Below are positions 30,046 to 37,136 of a stretch of 64,000 bases of DNA, one piece after another. Within the stretch, counting starts at the first letter, position 1. Each line of letters begins with the position of its first letter. A program made the translations under genes and the position numbers. The notes under the pieces are model-generated. The model was not told where the DNA came from. It worked only from the letters and a program-made list of their open reading frames with translations, and searched no databases. This DNA comes from Roseomonas sp. AR75 (GTDB lineage: Bacteria; Pseudomonadota; Alphaproteobacteria; Acetobacterales; Acetobacteraceae). The DNA lies in assembly GCF_005222815.1 (NCBI RefSeq), contig NZ_STGB01000001.1, positions 1,426,001 to 1,490,000 on the forward strand. The letters run 5' to 3'.

Positions 30046-31415
30046 CCGACCCGGTACTGACGCGGCTTCTGGACGAGCGCGAGAGCTTCGTCGCGCGGCT
30101 GACCGAGCTCGTCGCCTGCCGCTCCGTCTCCACCGATCCGGCCTATGCCGAGGGCATGGCGGCGGCGCGCGCCTGGTGGCGCGACCGCCTCACGCAACTC
30201 GGCTTCGAAGGCGCGCGCGAGGTCGCGGCCGGCGGCCATCCCGCCGTCACCGCACGCTGGCACGGGGCAGGGCGCGATGCACCGACGCTGCTGGTCTATG
30301 GCCATTACGACGTACAGCCGCCCGATCCGGTGGAAGGCTGGGCCTCGCCACCCTTCGTGCTGACCGCGCGCAACGGCCGCCTCTACGCGCGCGGCGTCTC
30401 CGACGACAAGGGCCCGTCGCTACTCGCCATCGAGACGCTCGGCGCCTTCCTTGCGGTCGAGGGCCGGCTGCCCTGCAACGTGACGATCCTGCTGGAGGGC
30501 GAGGAGGAGTGCGGCTCCGCCACGCTCGCCCGCATCCTGGAGACTCATCGCGACGACTTCGCCGCCGATGCCGTACTCTCCGCCGATGGCGCGCGCTGGC
30601 GCGCCGACCTGCCCACCATGACCATCGGCACGCGCGGCTCCGCGGCGCTGGCGCTGACCTTGCGCACCGCCGCGAAGGACCTGCATTCGGGCCGCTATGG
30701 CGGCGTCGCGCCGAATGCGCTGCACGCCATGGCCCGCCTGGTCGCGACGCTGCACGATGCGCGGGGCGCCATCGCCGTCGCCGATTTCGAGCGCGACGTG
30801 CCGCCCGTGACGCCGGCGATGCGCGCGGCGCTCGCCGCAATCCCCTACGATGTCGCGGCGCATGACGCCTCCATCGGCATCGCGCCGAGCGGCCGGGACA
30901 CCGCGGATTTCCTCGAACGCCTCTGGCTGCGCCCGACGCTCGACCTGAACGGGATGTGGGGCGGCTATACCGGCGCCGGCGGCAAGACCGTGATTCCCGC
31001 GGAAGCGCACGCAAAGATCTCGATGCGCCTCGTCCCCGGCCAGGATCCGGCGCAGGCAGTCGCTGCCGTCACGACCCATCTGCGCGCACATTGCCCGCCC
31101 GGCGCCACGCTGGAAATCACGCCGACGCGCGAGGGCACCAAGGCGACGCTGCTCGCCGCCGACCATTGGCTGCTGCGCGCGGCGGAGCAGGCGCTGGAGA
31201 CCACCACCGGCCGCGCGCCGCTGCGCGTCCGCATGGGCGCGACGCTGCCGCTGGCCGATATCGTGCAGCGCGTGCTTGGCCTCGATACCGTGATGTTCAG
31301 CTTCGCGACGGCCGACGAGGACTTCCACGCGCCGAACGAGAACTGGCGCGAAAGCGCCATCGCCGAAGGCTTCGCGGCCTGGGTCGCGCTGCTGCGTGGC
31401 ATCAGGACGGGCTGA
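30042..31415 (+). CDS. M20-family metallopeptidase (dipeptidase-like)
   Basis: 457 residues. Zinc-site motifs of M20: LLVYGHYDVQPPDP (His, Asp), ARGVSDDKGPSL (bridging Asp), LLEGEEECGSA (catalytic Glu-Glu) and, near the end, DEDFHAPNENW (His). A dimerisation lid domain spans about 190-330, with DLHSGRYGGVAPNAL. The architecture matches carnosinase-like peptidases. Start is TTG in TTGA, overlapping the previous stop. It ends exactly where the convergent kinase gene ends. Likely hydrolyses dipeptides or N-acyl amino acids brought in by the Dpp importer. Confidence 0.87.
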   Translation: MTDPVLTRLLDERESFVARLTELVACRSVSTDPAYAEGMAAARAWWRDRLTQLGFEGAREVAAGGHPAVTARWHGAGRDAPTLLVYGHYDVQPPDPVEGWASPPFVLTARNGRLYARGVSDDKGPSLLAIETLGAFLAVEGRLPCNVTILLEGEEECGSATLARILETHRDDFAADAVLSADGARWRADLPTMTIGTRGSAALALTLRTAAKDLHSGRYGGVAPNALHAMARLVATLHDARGAIAVADFERDVPPVTPAMRAALAAIPYDVAAHDASIGIAPSGRDTADFLERLWLRPTLDLNGMWGGYTGAGGKTVIPAEAHAKISMRLVPGQDPAQAVAAVTTHLRAHCPPGATLEITPTREGTKATLLAADHWLLRAAEQALETTTGRAPLRVRMGATLPLADIVQRVLGLDTVMFSFATADEDFHAPNENWRESAIAEGFAAWVALLRGIRTG

Positions 31416-32828
31416 TCAGCCCTCCGCGCCGCCGCGCGCCCGCACCACCGTCACGCTGCAGGGCGCTTCCGCCGCCACCTCCGCCGAGACGCTGCCCAGC
31501 ACGCGCCGTTTCAGCGATTGCGCGCGCGCGCCCATCACGATGTGGTCCACGCGATTCGCCCGCGCGTGGTCCAGGATGGCGGCCGCCGCATCCACCGCCT
31601 CCAGCACATGGAAGGTCGCGCGCCCTTCCGGCAGGCCCAGCGGCGCGGCCCAGTGCTTCAGCTCCACCAGTCGCTGCAGGTGCTTGTTGTTGCCCTGCTC
31701 GTCGAGCGTGGTGTCCAGCGCGATGCGGTTCTGGCGCAGCACGTTCAGGCAGGCCAGCCGCGCATCCGGCAGCGTCGCCAGGATGCGCCCGACGGTGCCG
31801 CGCAGCGCGGCCTGCAGCGCGGGATCAGGTTCGGAAAGATCCACCGCGGCGATCACGATCGGTGCTGCCGCGCCGGCATCCTCCATCTCCGCACGCGTGC
31901 GCGCGAAGCGCGGCTGGTGGTCCGGATGGAAACGGCGCTGGATGGTCCGCGCCCAACCGTCGCGCCGTTCCTTCCGCGCCCGCGCCGTCAGTGCCACCTG
32001 CTGCGGATGGCGCAGATCGAAGGCAAGCTGCGCCGCGGTGGGATGGCGGCGTTCCGGCTGAACCTCCAGGCATCGCAGGATCACTTCCTGCAGCCAGTCC
32101 GGGCAATCCTTTCGCAACTGCCTCGGCGGCTGCGGGTCGCGCCAGATGCGCCGCTTCAGCCCGTTCAGGCGCTGCGGATCGCCGAAGGGGCGCTCGCCCG
32201 TGGCGAAGAAATACAGCATCGCGCCGAGCGCAAACAGGTCGCTGCGCGGCTCGCAGCGGATGCCCATGATCTGTTCCGGCGCCATGTAGGGTGCCGTGCC
32301 GTAGGGCAGCCGGAACTCCTCCTCCATCAGGTCGGGGAGCAGCGCGTGGCGCGACAGGCCGAAATCCACCAGCACCGCCTCGCCGGTCGGCCGCATCAGG
32401 ATGTTGGAAGGCTTCACGTCCAGATGGATCACGTGCTGGCGGTGCAGCGCATCCAGCGCATCCGCCACCTTCGCGCCGATCTCCGCCACGCGGTCGATGC
32501 GCAGCGGCAATTCCTCGATCAGCGGCAGCAGACTCGCGCCGTCGATGCGCTCCATCGCGATGTACGGCGTGCGGTCGAATCCGCTGGCGCTGGCGAAGCG
32601 CGGCACATGCGGGCCGGAAAGCCTCGGCAGGATCATCTGCTCCATCTCGAAGGAGACGATGGCGGCGGGATCCTCGCCTTCCGCCAGGCGCGGCACCTTC
32701 ACCAGCAGCGGTCCCGGATGGCCCGGGTGCGTCGCCTCCCACAGCACCGCCATGCCGCCGACATGCAGTTGCGCGCCGATGCGGAAGCCGTCGATCTCCT
32801 GGCCTTCGGCGAGACGATGCGCGGTCAT
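31416..32828 (-). CDS. Serine/threonine protein kinase fused to a universal stress protein domain
   Basis: 470 residues. Residues ~12-280 are a Hanks-type kinase: glycine loop region IGAQLHVGGMA, Lys44, Glu61, catalytic loop HLDVKPSN (D137, K139, N142) with Leu replacing the usual Arg of HRD, DFG at 155-157, and YMAPEQ. Residues ~323-470 are a UspA domain with MGARAQSLKRRVLGS, the usual G-x-x-x9-G-S ATP-binding pattern. No membrane segment is present, so it is cytosolic. The non-RD catalytic loop suggests activity independent of activation-loop phosphorylation. It follows a metallophosphoesterase gene by two bases; the pair may form a kinase/phosphatase stress switch. Confidence 0.88.
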   Translation of the reverse strand: MTAHRLAEGQEIDGFRIGAQLHVGGMAVLWEATHPGHPGPLLVKVPRLAEGEDPAAIVSFEMEQMILPRLSGPHVPRFASASGFDRTPYIAMERIDGASLLPLIEELPLRIDRVAEIGAKVADALDALHRQHVIHLDVKPSNILMRPTGEAVLVDFGLSRHALLPDLMEEEFRLPYGTAPYMAPEQIMGIRCEPRSDLFALGAMLYFFATGERPFGDPQRLNGLKRRIWRDPQPPRQLRKDCPDWLQEVILRCLEVQPERRHPTAAQLAFDLRHPQQVALTARARKERRDGWARTIQRRFHPDHQPRFARTRAEMEDAGAAAPIVIAAVDLSEPDPALQAALRGTVGRILATLPDARLACLNVLRQNRIALDTTLDEQGNNKHLQRLVELKHWAAPLGLPEGRATFHVLEAVDAAAAILDHARANRVDHIVMGARAQSLKRRVLGSVSAEVAAEAPCSVTVVRARGGAEG

Positions 32829-32830
32829 GC

Positions 32831-33571
32831 TCAGCGCCCCCGGGAAAGGCGCGCGGCCAGCGCATCCGGCAGCCCGACCGCACGGATCTTCTGGGCTGCT
32901 GTCTCGATATCGTAGGGCACGCGAATGTTCGTCAGCGTGTTCGCATCGGCGTCGAGCATCGCATAGGCCGCGGCCGGGTTGCCGTCGCGCGGCTGACCGA
33001 CGGCGCCGACAACGGCAAGCCAGCGCCGCGGCCGTGTCAGCGGCACCGCCACTTCCGCCACCGGCCGGTGCGCCACGATCTTCGCCGCCGCCGTCAGCCC
33101 GTACAGCGCGGGCACATGCACATGCCCGCACAGCACCACGCGCGCGCGCACGGCGTCCAGCGCGGCGCGCGCATCCTCGGCATCGCGCGTGTAGCGCCAG
33201 CGCGTGGGATGCTGCGCATCGGCGTGCACATACAGCCTGTCCTCCTCCTCCACTTCCATCGGCAGCAGGTCGAGGTAGCGCTTGGCGTCCGCGTCCAGCA
33301 CCTCGCGCGTCCAGGCCGCGGCCGCGCCGGCATCCGAGGTCATGCCGCCGCGATCGGCGACGGCCGCCTCGTCATGGTTGCCCTTGATGACGACGGCGCC
33401 GCCTTCCGCCAGCTCGCGCGTGCGCTGCACCGCCCAGACGGGATCGGCGCCGTAGCCCACGATGTCGCCCAGCAGCACCAGGCGCTGCGCGCCGCGGCGC
33501 GCGGCATCAGCCAGGCAGGCCTCGAACGCCTCGCGGTTGGCGTGGATGTCGGTGAGGATGGCGACTCGCAT
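32831..33571 (-). CDS. Metallophosphoesterase (calcineurin-like, YfcE/PrpE-like)
   Basis: 246 residues. Dimetal motifs: LTDIHANREAF (D, H), LLGDIVGYGADP (G-D), KGNHDEAA (G-N-H-D), and LCGHVHVPALY (G-H-x-H), the full set of phosphoesterase ligands. It belongs to the group with DIHAN and GYGADP that includes predicted protein phosphatases and nucleases. It directly precedes the kinase-USP gene on the same strand, so it is a candidate antagonist or partner. Confidence 0.87.
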   Translation of the reverse strand: MRVAILTDIHANREAFEACLADAARRGAQRLVLLGDIVGYGADPVWAVQRTRELAEGGAVVIKGNHDEAAVADRGGMTSDAGAAAAWTREVLDADAKRYLDLLPMEVEEEDRLYVHADAQHPTRWRYTRDAEDARAALDAVRARVVLCGHVHVPALYGLTAAAKIVAHRPVAEVAVPLTRPRRWLAVVGAVGQPRDGNPAAAYAMLDADANTLTNIRVPYDIETAAQKIRAVGLPDALAARLSRGR

Positions 33572-33653
33572 GCGTCAGGCGTCTCCGTCCCCGGGCGAGG
33601 CCGCGGCGGACGTTCCTGGCGTGATCCGTTCCCGGCGCGCTTGAAGCACGGAG

Positions 33654-34565
33654 TCAGGCGCCAGGATAGGGGCCAAGCTCCGTCGCGAAGCGACGCGCGC
33701 AATCCAGGCCGAAGGGTGTCGGCGGCAGGGCTGGCGGGCGCTCGATCACCTCCGGCAGGCGCATGCGCCAGCCGGTCATGCGCTTGCCGTAGCAGAGGAA
33801 GACGGCGACGCCTTGCATCGCGAAGGCGATCATCGGCGCGATGCGGCGGTATTCCGCATCGGCGGCACCGAGGTCGCCGCTCGCGAACAGGTCGTACACC
33901 CGCGCCTGCACATCCGCGCATTCCGGCGCCGGGATCATGCCCGCGCAGCCCGCGCGCAGGCAGTCCGGCAGTTCGAGCCCGGCGCGGCCATTGAACACGG
34001 TGAGCGATCCACCCGTCGCCTCGATCAGCCGCTGCACATCCACCGCGCTGTCCTCGGCCTTGATAAGCTTCACATTCGCATGGTTGCGCGCCAGCGCGGC
34101 GATGCCCGCGGTGGAGAGGCCGACGCCGATATAGGCCGCGGCGTTCTGGATGCCGAGCGGGATGGCGCTGCGCCGCCCGACGAGATCCGCGACGCGCCCG
34201 TACCACGCCACGTATTCCGCTTCCGGCAGCCCGCGCACCGGCGGCGGCTGCAGGATGATCCAGGCGGCACCCAGCGCCTCCGCGTCCAGCACGAATTGCG
34301 CCGCGTCCTCCGCCGTCGCCTCGGCGACGGTCACCGCAAGCGGCACGCGCCCGCCGATCTCCTCCGCGCTCCAGCGCACCACGTCGCGCTTCTCGGCCGG
34401 GGAGAGCTTGTTCACTTCGGTCGCCAGGCCCAACACCGCCAGGCCATGCGCGCCGCCGGCCAGGCAGCAGCGCACCTGCCGGCGCATCGCCGCCTCGTCG
34501 AGCCGGCCATCGGCATCGAAATAGGCGTAGAGGATCGGATAGATGCCGCGGAACCCGGTGCTCAT
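33654..34565 (-). CDS. DapA-family lyase/aldolase (class I, Schiff-base)
   Basis: 303 residues, a TIM barrel of the dihydrodipicolinate synthase/N-acetylneuraminate lyase family. The Schiff-base Lys is probably Lys169 in VKLIKAEDS. Key residues of true DapA are altered: the G-T-T-G-E loop reads GLATEVNK, and the Y of the Y-N-x-P motif is replaced by Gln140 in LGIQNAAAY. It is therefore more likely a keto-sugar-acid or related aldolase than DapA. One-base overlap with gntK places it in a gluconate-type operon, which supports a sugar-acid substrate. Confidence 0.82.
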   Translation of the reverse strand: MSTGFRGIYPILYAYFDADGRLDEAAMRRQVRCCLAGGAHGLAVLGLATEVNKLSPAEKRDVVRWSAEEIGGRVPLAVTVAEATAEDAAQFVLDAEALGAAWIILQPPPVRGLPEAEYVAWYGRVADLVGRRSAIPLGIQNAAAYIGVGLSTAGIAALARNHANVKLIKAEDSAVDVQRLIEATGGSLTVFNGRAGLELPDCLRAGCAGMIPAPECADVQARVYDLFASGDLGAADAEYRRIAPMIAFAMQGVAVFLCYGKRMTGWRMRLPEVIERPPALPPTPFGLDCARRFATELGPYPGA

Positions 34566-35065
34566 CAGGCGTCCTCCCGCAAGGCGGCGATCGCCTCCGC
34601 CACCAGCGCATCCGGCGTCGCCGCGACGTCGAGCGTGATCACGCCCTCGTCCGGCGTCGGCGTTTCGAGCGTCGCGAACTGGCTCGGCACCAGGCTCGCC
34701 GGCATGAAGTGGCCCTGCCGCGCCGCCTGCCGCGCGGCGACCAGCGCGACGTCGCCATGCAGGTGGACGAAGCGAAGGCCGGGCGCCGCGGTGCGCAGCC
34801 GGTCGCGATAGGCGCGCTTCAGCGCGGAACATGTCACGACGCAACCCGCTGCGCGATGCGCCGCCAGATGCGCGCCGATCGCGTCCAGCCAGGGCCAGCG
34901 GTCGTCATCCGTCAGCGGCTGCCCCGCGCTCATCTTCGCGATGTTGGATGGCGGATGGAAGTCGTCGGCGTCGCGGAACGGCACGCCCAGGCGCTCCGCC
35001 AGCTTCGTGCCGACGGTGCTCTTGCCGGCGCCGGTCACACCCATGACGACAACCTGGGCACTCAT
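34565..35065 (-). CDS. gntK: Gluconokinase
   Basis: A 166-residue P-loop kinase of the GntK/IdnK family. Walker A GVTGAGKST, DADDFHPPSNIAKM, the LTDDDRWPWLDAI segment and VTCSALKRAYRDRLR are all characteristic. It phosphorylates gluconate to 6-phosphogluconate, the substrate of the gene upstream. ATGA overlap with gnd. Confidence 0.92.
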   Translation of the reverse strand: MSAQVVVMGVTGAGKSTVGTKLAERLGVPFRDADDFHPPSNIAKMSAGQPLTDDDRWPWLDAIGAHLAAHRAAGCVVTCSALKRAYRDRLRTAAPGLRFVHLHGDVALVAARQAARQGHFMPASLVPSQFATLETPTPDEGVITLDVAATPDALVAEAIAALREDA

Positions 35066-36012
35066 TTCGGCTCCAGATGCCCACCGAAGGCATTGCGCAT
35101 CGCGCTCAAAGCGCGATCCGCGAAAGGCCCGTCCTGGCGCGAGCGGAAGCGCGCATAGAGCGCCGCGGAGAGCACCGGCGCCGGCACCGCGCTCTCGATC
35201 GCCGCCTGCACGGCCCAGCGACCCTCGCCGGAATCGCCGACGCGGCCGGTGAAGCCCGAGAGCTCCCCGTCATGCGCCAGCGCCTGCGCCGTGAGGTCGA
35301 GCAGCCAGGAGGCCACGACGGAACCGCGCCGCCAGGCTTCCGCGATGTCGGGCACGGGAAGCTGCGCGTCATGCGCGTGCAGCAGCTCCAGCCCCTCGGC
35401 CATCGCCTGCATCATCCCGTATTCGATGGCGTTGTGGACCATCTTGGTGAAGTGCCCGGCGCCGTTCGGCCCGCAATGCACATAGCCGTTCGGCGGGCGC
35501 GGATCGGCGCCCGCATCGCGGCCCGGCGTGGGCGACGCGGCGCCCTCGCCCGGCGCCAGCGCACGAAAGACCGGATCGAGCCGCGCGACGGGCTCCGCCG
35601 GCCCGCCGATCATCAGGCAGTAGCCGCGCGCCAGGCCCCAGACGCCGCCCGATGTGCCGATGTCGAGGAAGTCGAGCCCCTTCTCGCGCAGCATCGCGCC
35701 GCGGCGCTCCGCGTCCTTCCACATGCCGTTGCCGCCGTCGATCGCGACATCGCCGGGGGACAGGATCTGCGCGAGTTCGAGCAGCGCGCCCTCGGTCGCG
35801 TCGCCGGCCGGCAGCATCACCCAGACGGCGCGCGGCGGGGCGAGGCGCCGCACGAGGTCCGCCACGTCGCTCGCCGCTTCCGCGCCCTCGGCGGCCAGCG
35901 CGGCCACGGCGGCGGGGTCGCGGTCCCACACCACGGCGCCGATCCCGGCCTTGCCCAGTCGCCGCACCAGGTTGGCGCCCATCCGGCCGAGGCCGATCAT
36001 CCCGAGGCGCAT
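35062..36012 (-). CDS. gnd: 6-phosphogluconate dehydrogenase, short (GntZ/YqeC-type)
   Basis: 316 residues, the length of the short 6PGDH group (classical Gnd is ~470). Rossmann start MRLGMIGLGRMGANLVRRL, then IDGGNGMWKD, IGTSGGVWGLARGYCLMIGG in two parts, and the catalytic Lys/Asn in HFTKMVHNAIEYG. It oxidatively decarboxylates 6-phosphogluconate to ribulose 5-phosphate; the short forms are often NAD-dependent. First gene of the gnd-gntK-dapA-like operon; a REPIN-like repeat lies just upstream. Confidence 0.9.
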   Translation of the reverse strand: MRLGMIGLGRMGANLVRRLGKAGIGAVVWDRDPAAVAALAAEGAEAASDVADLVRRLAPPRAVWVMLPAGDATEGALLELAQILSPGDVAIDGGNGMWKDAERRGAMLREKGLDFLDIGTSGGVWGLARGYCLMIGGPAEPVARLDPVFRALAPGEGAASPTPGRDAGADPRPPNGYVHCGPNGAGHFTKMVHNAIEYGMMQAMAEGLELLHAHDAQLPVPDIAEAWRRGSVVASWLLDLTAQALAHDGELSGFTGRVGDSGEGRWAVQAAIESAVPAPVLSAALYARFRSRQDGPFADRALSAMRNAFGGHLEPK

Positions 36013-36034
36013 GCTTCCTCCCAAGGTCACGCTG

Positions 36035-36128
36035 GCCCCCACCCCGACCCTCGCCCGCAGAGCGGGGAGGGAGAAGCGGCGCAACCGGCCCCCTCCCCCG
36101 CAGTGCGGGGGAGGGCTGGGGTGGGGGC
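36035..36128. repeat. REPIN-like inverted doublet of a GC palindrome with G-rich tail
   Basis: Two copies of a ~38-base unit in inverted orientation. Left arm 36035-36071 and right arm 36091-36128 agree at almost every base. Each unit is a palindrome (CCCTCCCCCGCA/TGCGGGGGAGGG in the right copy) plus a tail (CTGGGGTGGGGGC), with tails pointing outward and a 19-base spacer. The whole folds into a long hairpin. The same palindrome-plus-tail design recurs in the inverted repeats at 48348-48396 and 48769-48817. It sits between gnd and the leftward hydrolase gene. Confidence 0.8.
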
Positions 36129-36162
36129 TGCTTCTGACCGGGAGAGTGCGGGCCCGCGGCGC

Positions 36163-37083
36163 TCAGGACAAGGCGGCGTCCGGAACCTTGGCCTTCACCG
36201 GAATCTTCAGGTAGCGCACGCCATTCGCTTCCGCCGCCGGGAAGCGTCCGGCGCGGATGTTCACCTGGATCGAGGGCAGCAGCAGCGTCGGCGCCGAGAG
36301 CTTCGCGTCGCGTTGCGTGCGGAAGGCGACGAAGTCCTCCTCGGTCTTGCCGTCCTTCACATGCGGGTTCTGCGCGCGCTGCTCGGCGACGGTGCTCTGC
36401 CAGGCGAAGGCATCCCGCCCCGGCGCCTTGTAGTCATGGCACATCCACAGCCGAGTCTCCGGCGGCAGCGACAGCAGGCGGCGGATCGAGCGGTACAGCG
36501 TATGCGCGTCGCCGCCCGGAAAGTCCGCCCGCGCCGTGCCGTAGTCGTGCATGAAGATCGTGTCGCCGACGAAGACGTCGGAGACGCCCTTCGGTTCCGA
36601 TTGCGGCGGCAGGATGCGATAGGCGACGCAGGCCGGCGTGTGGCCGGGCAGATGCATCACCTCCACATCCAGCGTGCCGATACGGAAGCGCTCGCCGTCG
36701 CGAAACAGGTGGTCGAAGTCGCCGCCCTCCGGCAGCATGTCCTGCAGGTTGAAGACCGGGCGGAAGATGGTCTGCACCTGCTTCACGCCCTCACCGATGC
36801 CGATGCGCGCGCCAGTCTCGCGTTTGATCCAGGGCGAGGCGGTGAGGTGATCCGCATGGACATGCGTCTCCAGCACCCAGTCCAGCGTCACGCCCTCGTC
36901 GCGCGCCGCGTCGAGAATCGCCCTGGCCGATTTCAGGTCGGCCTCGCCGCTGCGGTTGTCCCAGTCCAGCACGGGATCGATCACCGCGCCGCGCTTCGTC
37001 GCAGGGTCCCAGACCAGGTAGCTGACCGTGTTGGTCGGCTCGTCGAAGAATGCCCGGATCGCCGGGCCGCTATCCATTGCCAT
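36163..37083 (-). CDS. MBL-fold hydrolase, persulfide dioxygenase (ETHE1)-like
   Basis: 306 residues. Metal motifs: ETHVHADHLTA (H-x-H-x-D-H), LPGHTPACVAYR (H), VGDTIFMHDYG (D) and a late CHDYKAPG (H). The GDTIF and HDYG elements fit the ETHE1/Blh group that oxidises glutathione persulfide, rather than glyoxalase II. ATG at 37083 follows GGGAGGACGGC; the ATG two codons later is an alternative. No rhodanese gene is next to it, so the sulfur role is from family resemblance. Confidence 0.82.
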   Translation of the reverse strand: MAMDSGPAIRAFFDEPTNTVSYLVWDPATKRGAVIDPVLDWDNRSGEADLKSARAILDAARDEGVTLDWVLETHVHADHLTASPWIKRETGARIGIGEGVKQVQTIFRPVFNLQDMLPEGGDFDHLFRDGERFRIGTLDVEVMHLPGHTPACVAYRILPPQSEPKGVSDVFVGDTIFMHDYGTARADFPGGDAHTLYRSIRRLLSLPPETRLWMCHDYKAPGRDAFAWQSTVAEQRAQNPHVKDGKTEEDFVAFRTQRDAKLSAPTLLLPSIQVNIRAGRFPAAEANGVRYLKIPVKAKVPDAALS

Positions 37084-37136
37084 GCCGTCCTCCCGCCAAG
37101 GCGGGTGGGAGCATATCCTACTCCCCCGCCAGGCCG

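Noticed and set aside
33654..34565. Dihydrodipicolinate synthase (dapA) as the gene identity
   Set aside because: The conserved Tyr and Thr positions are replaced and the operon is for gluconate.
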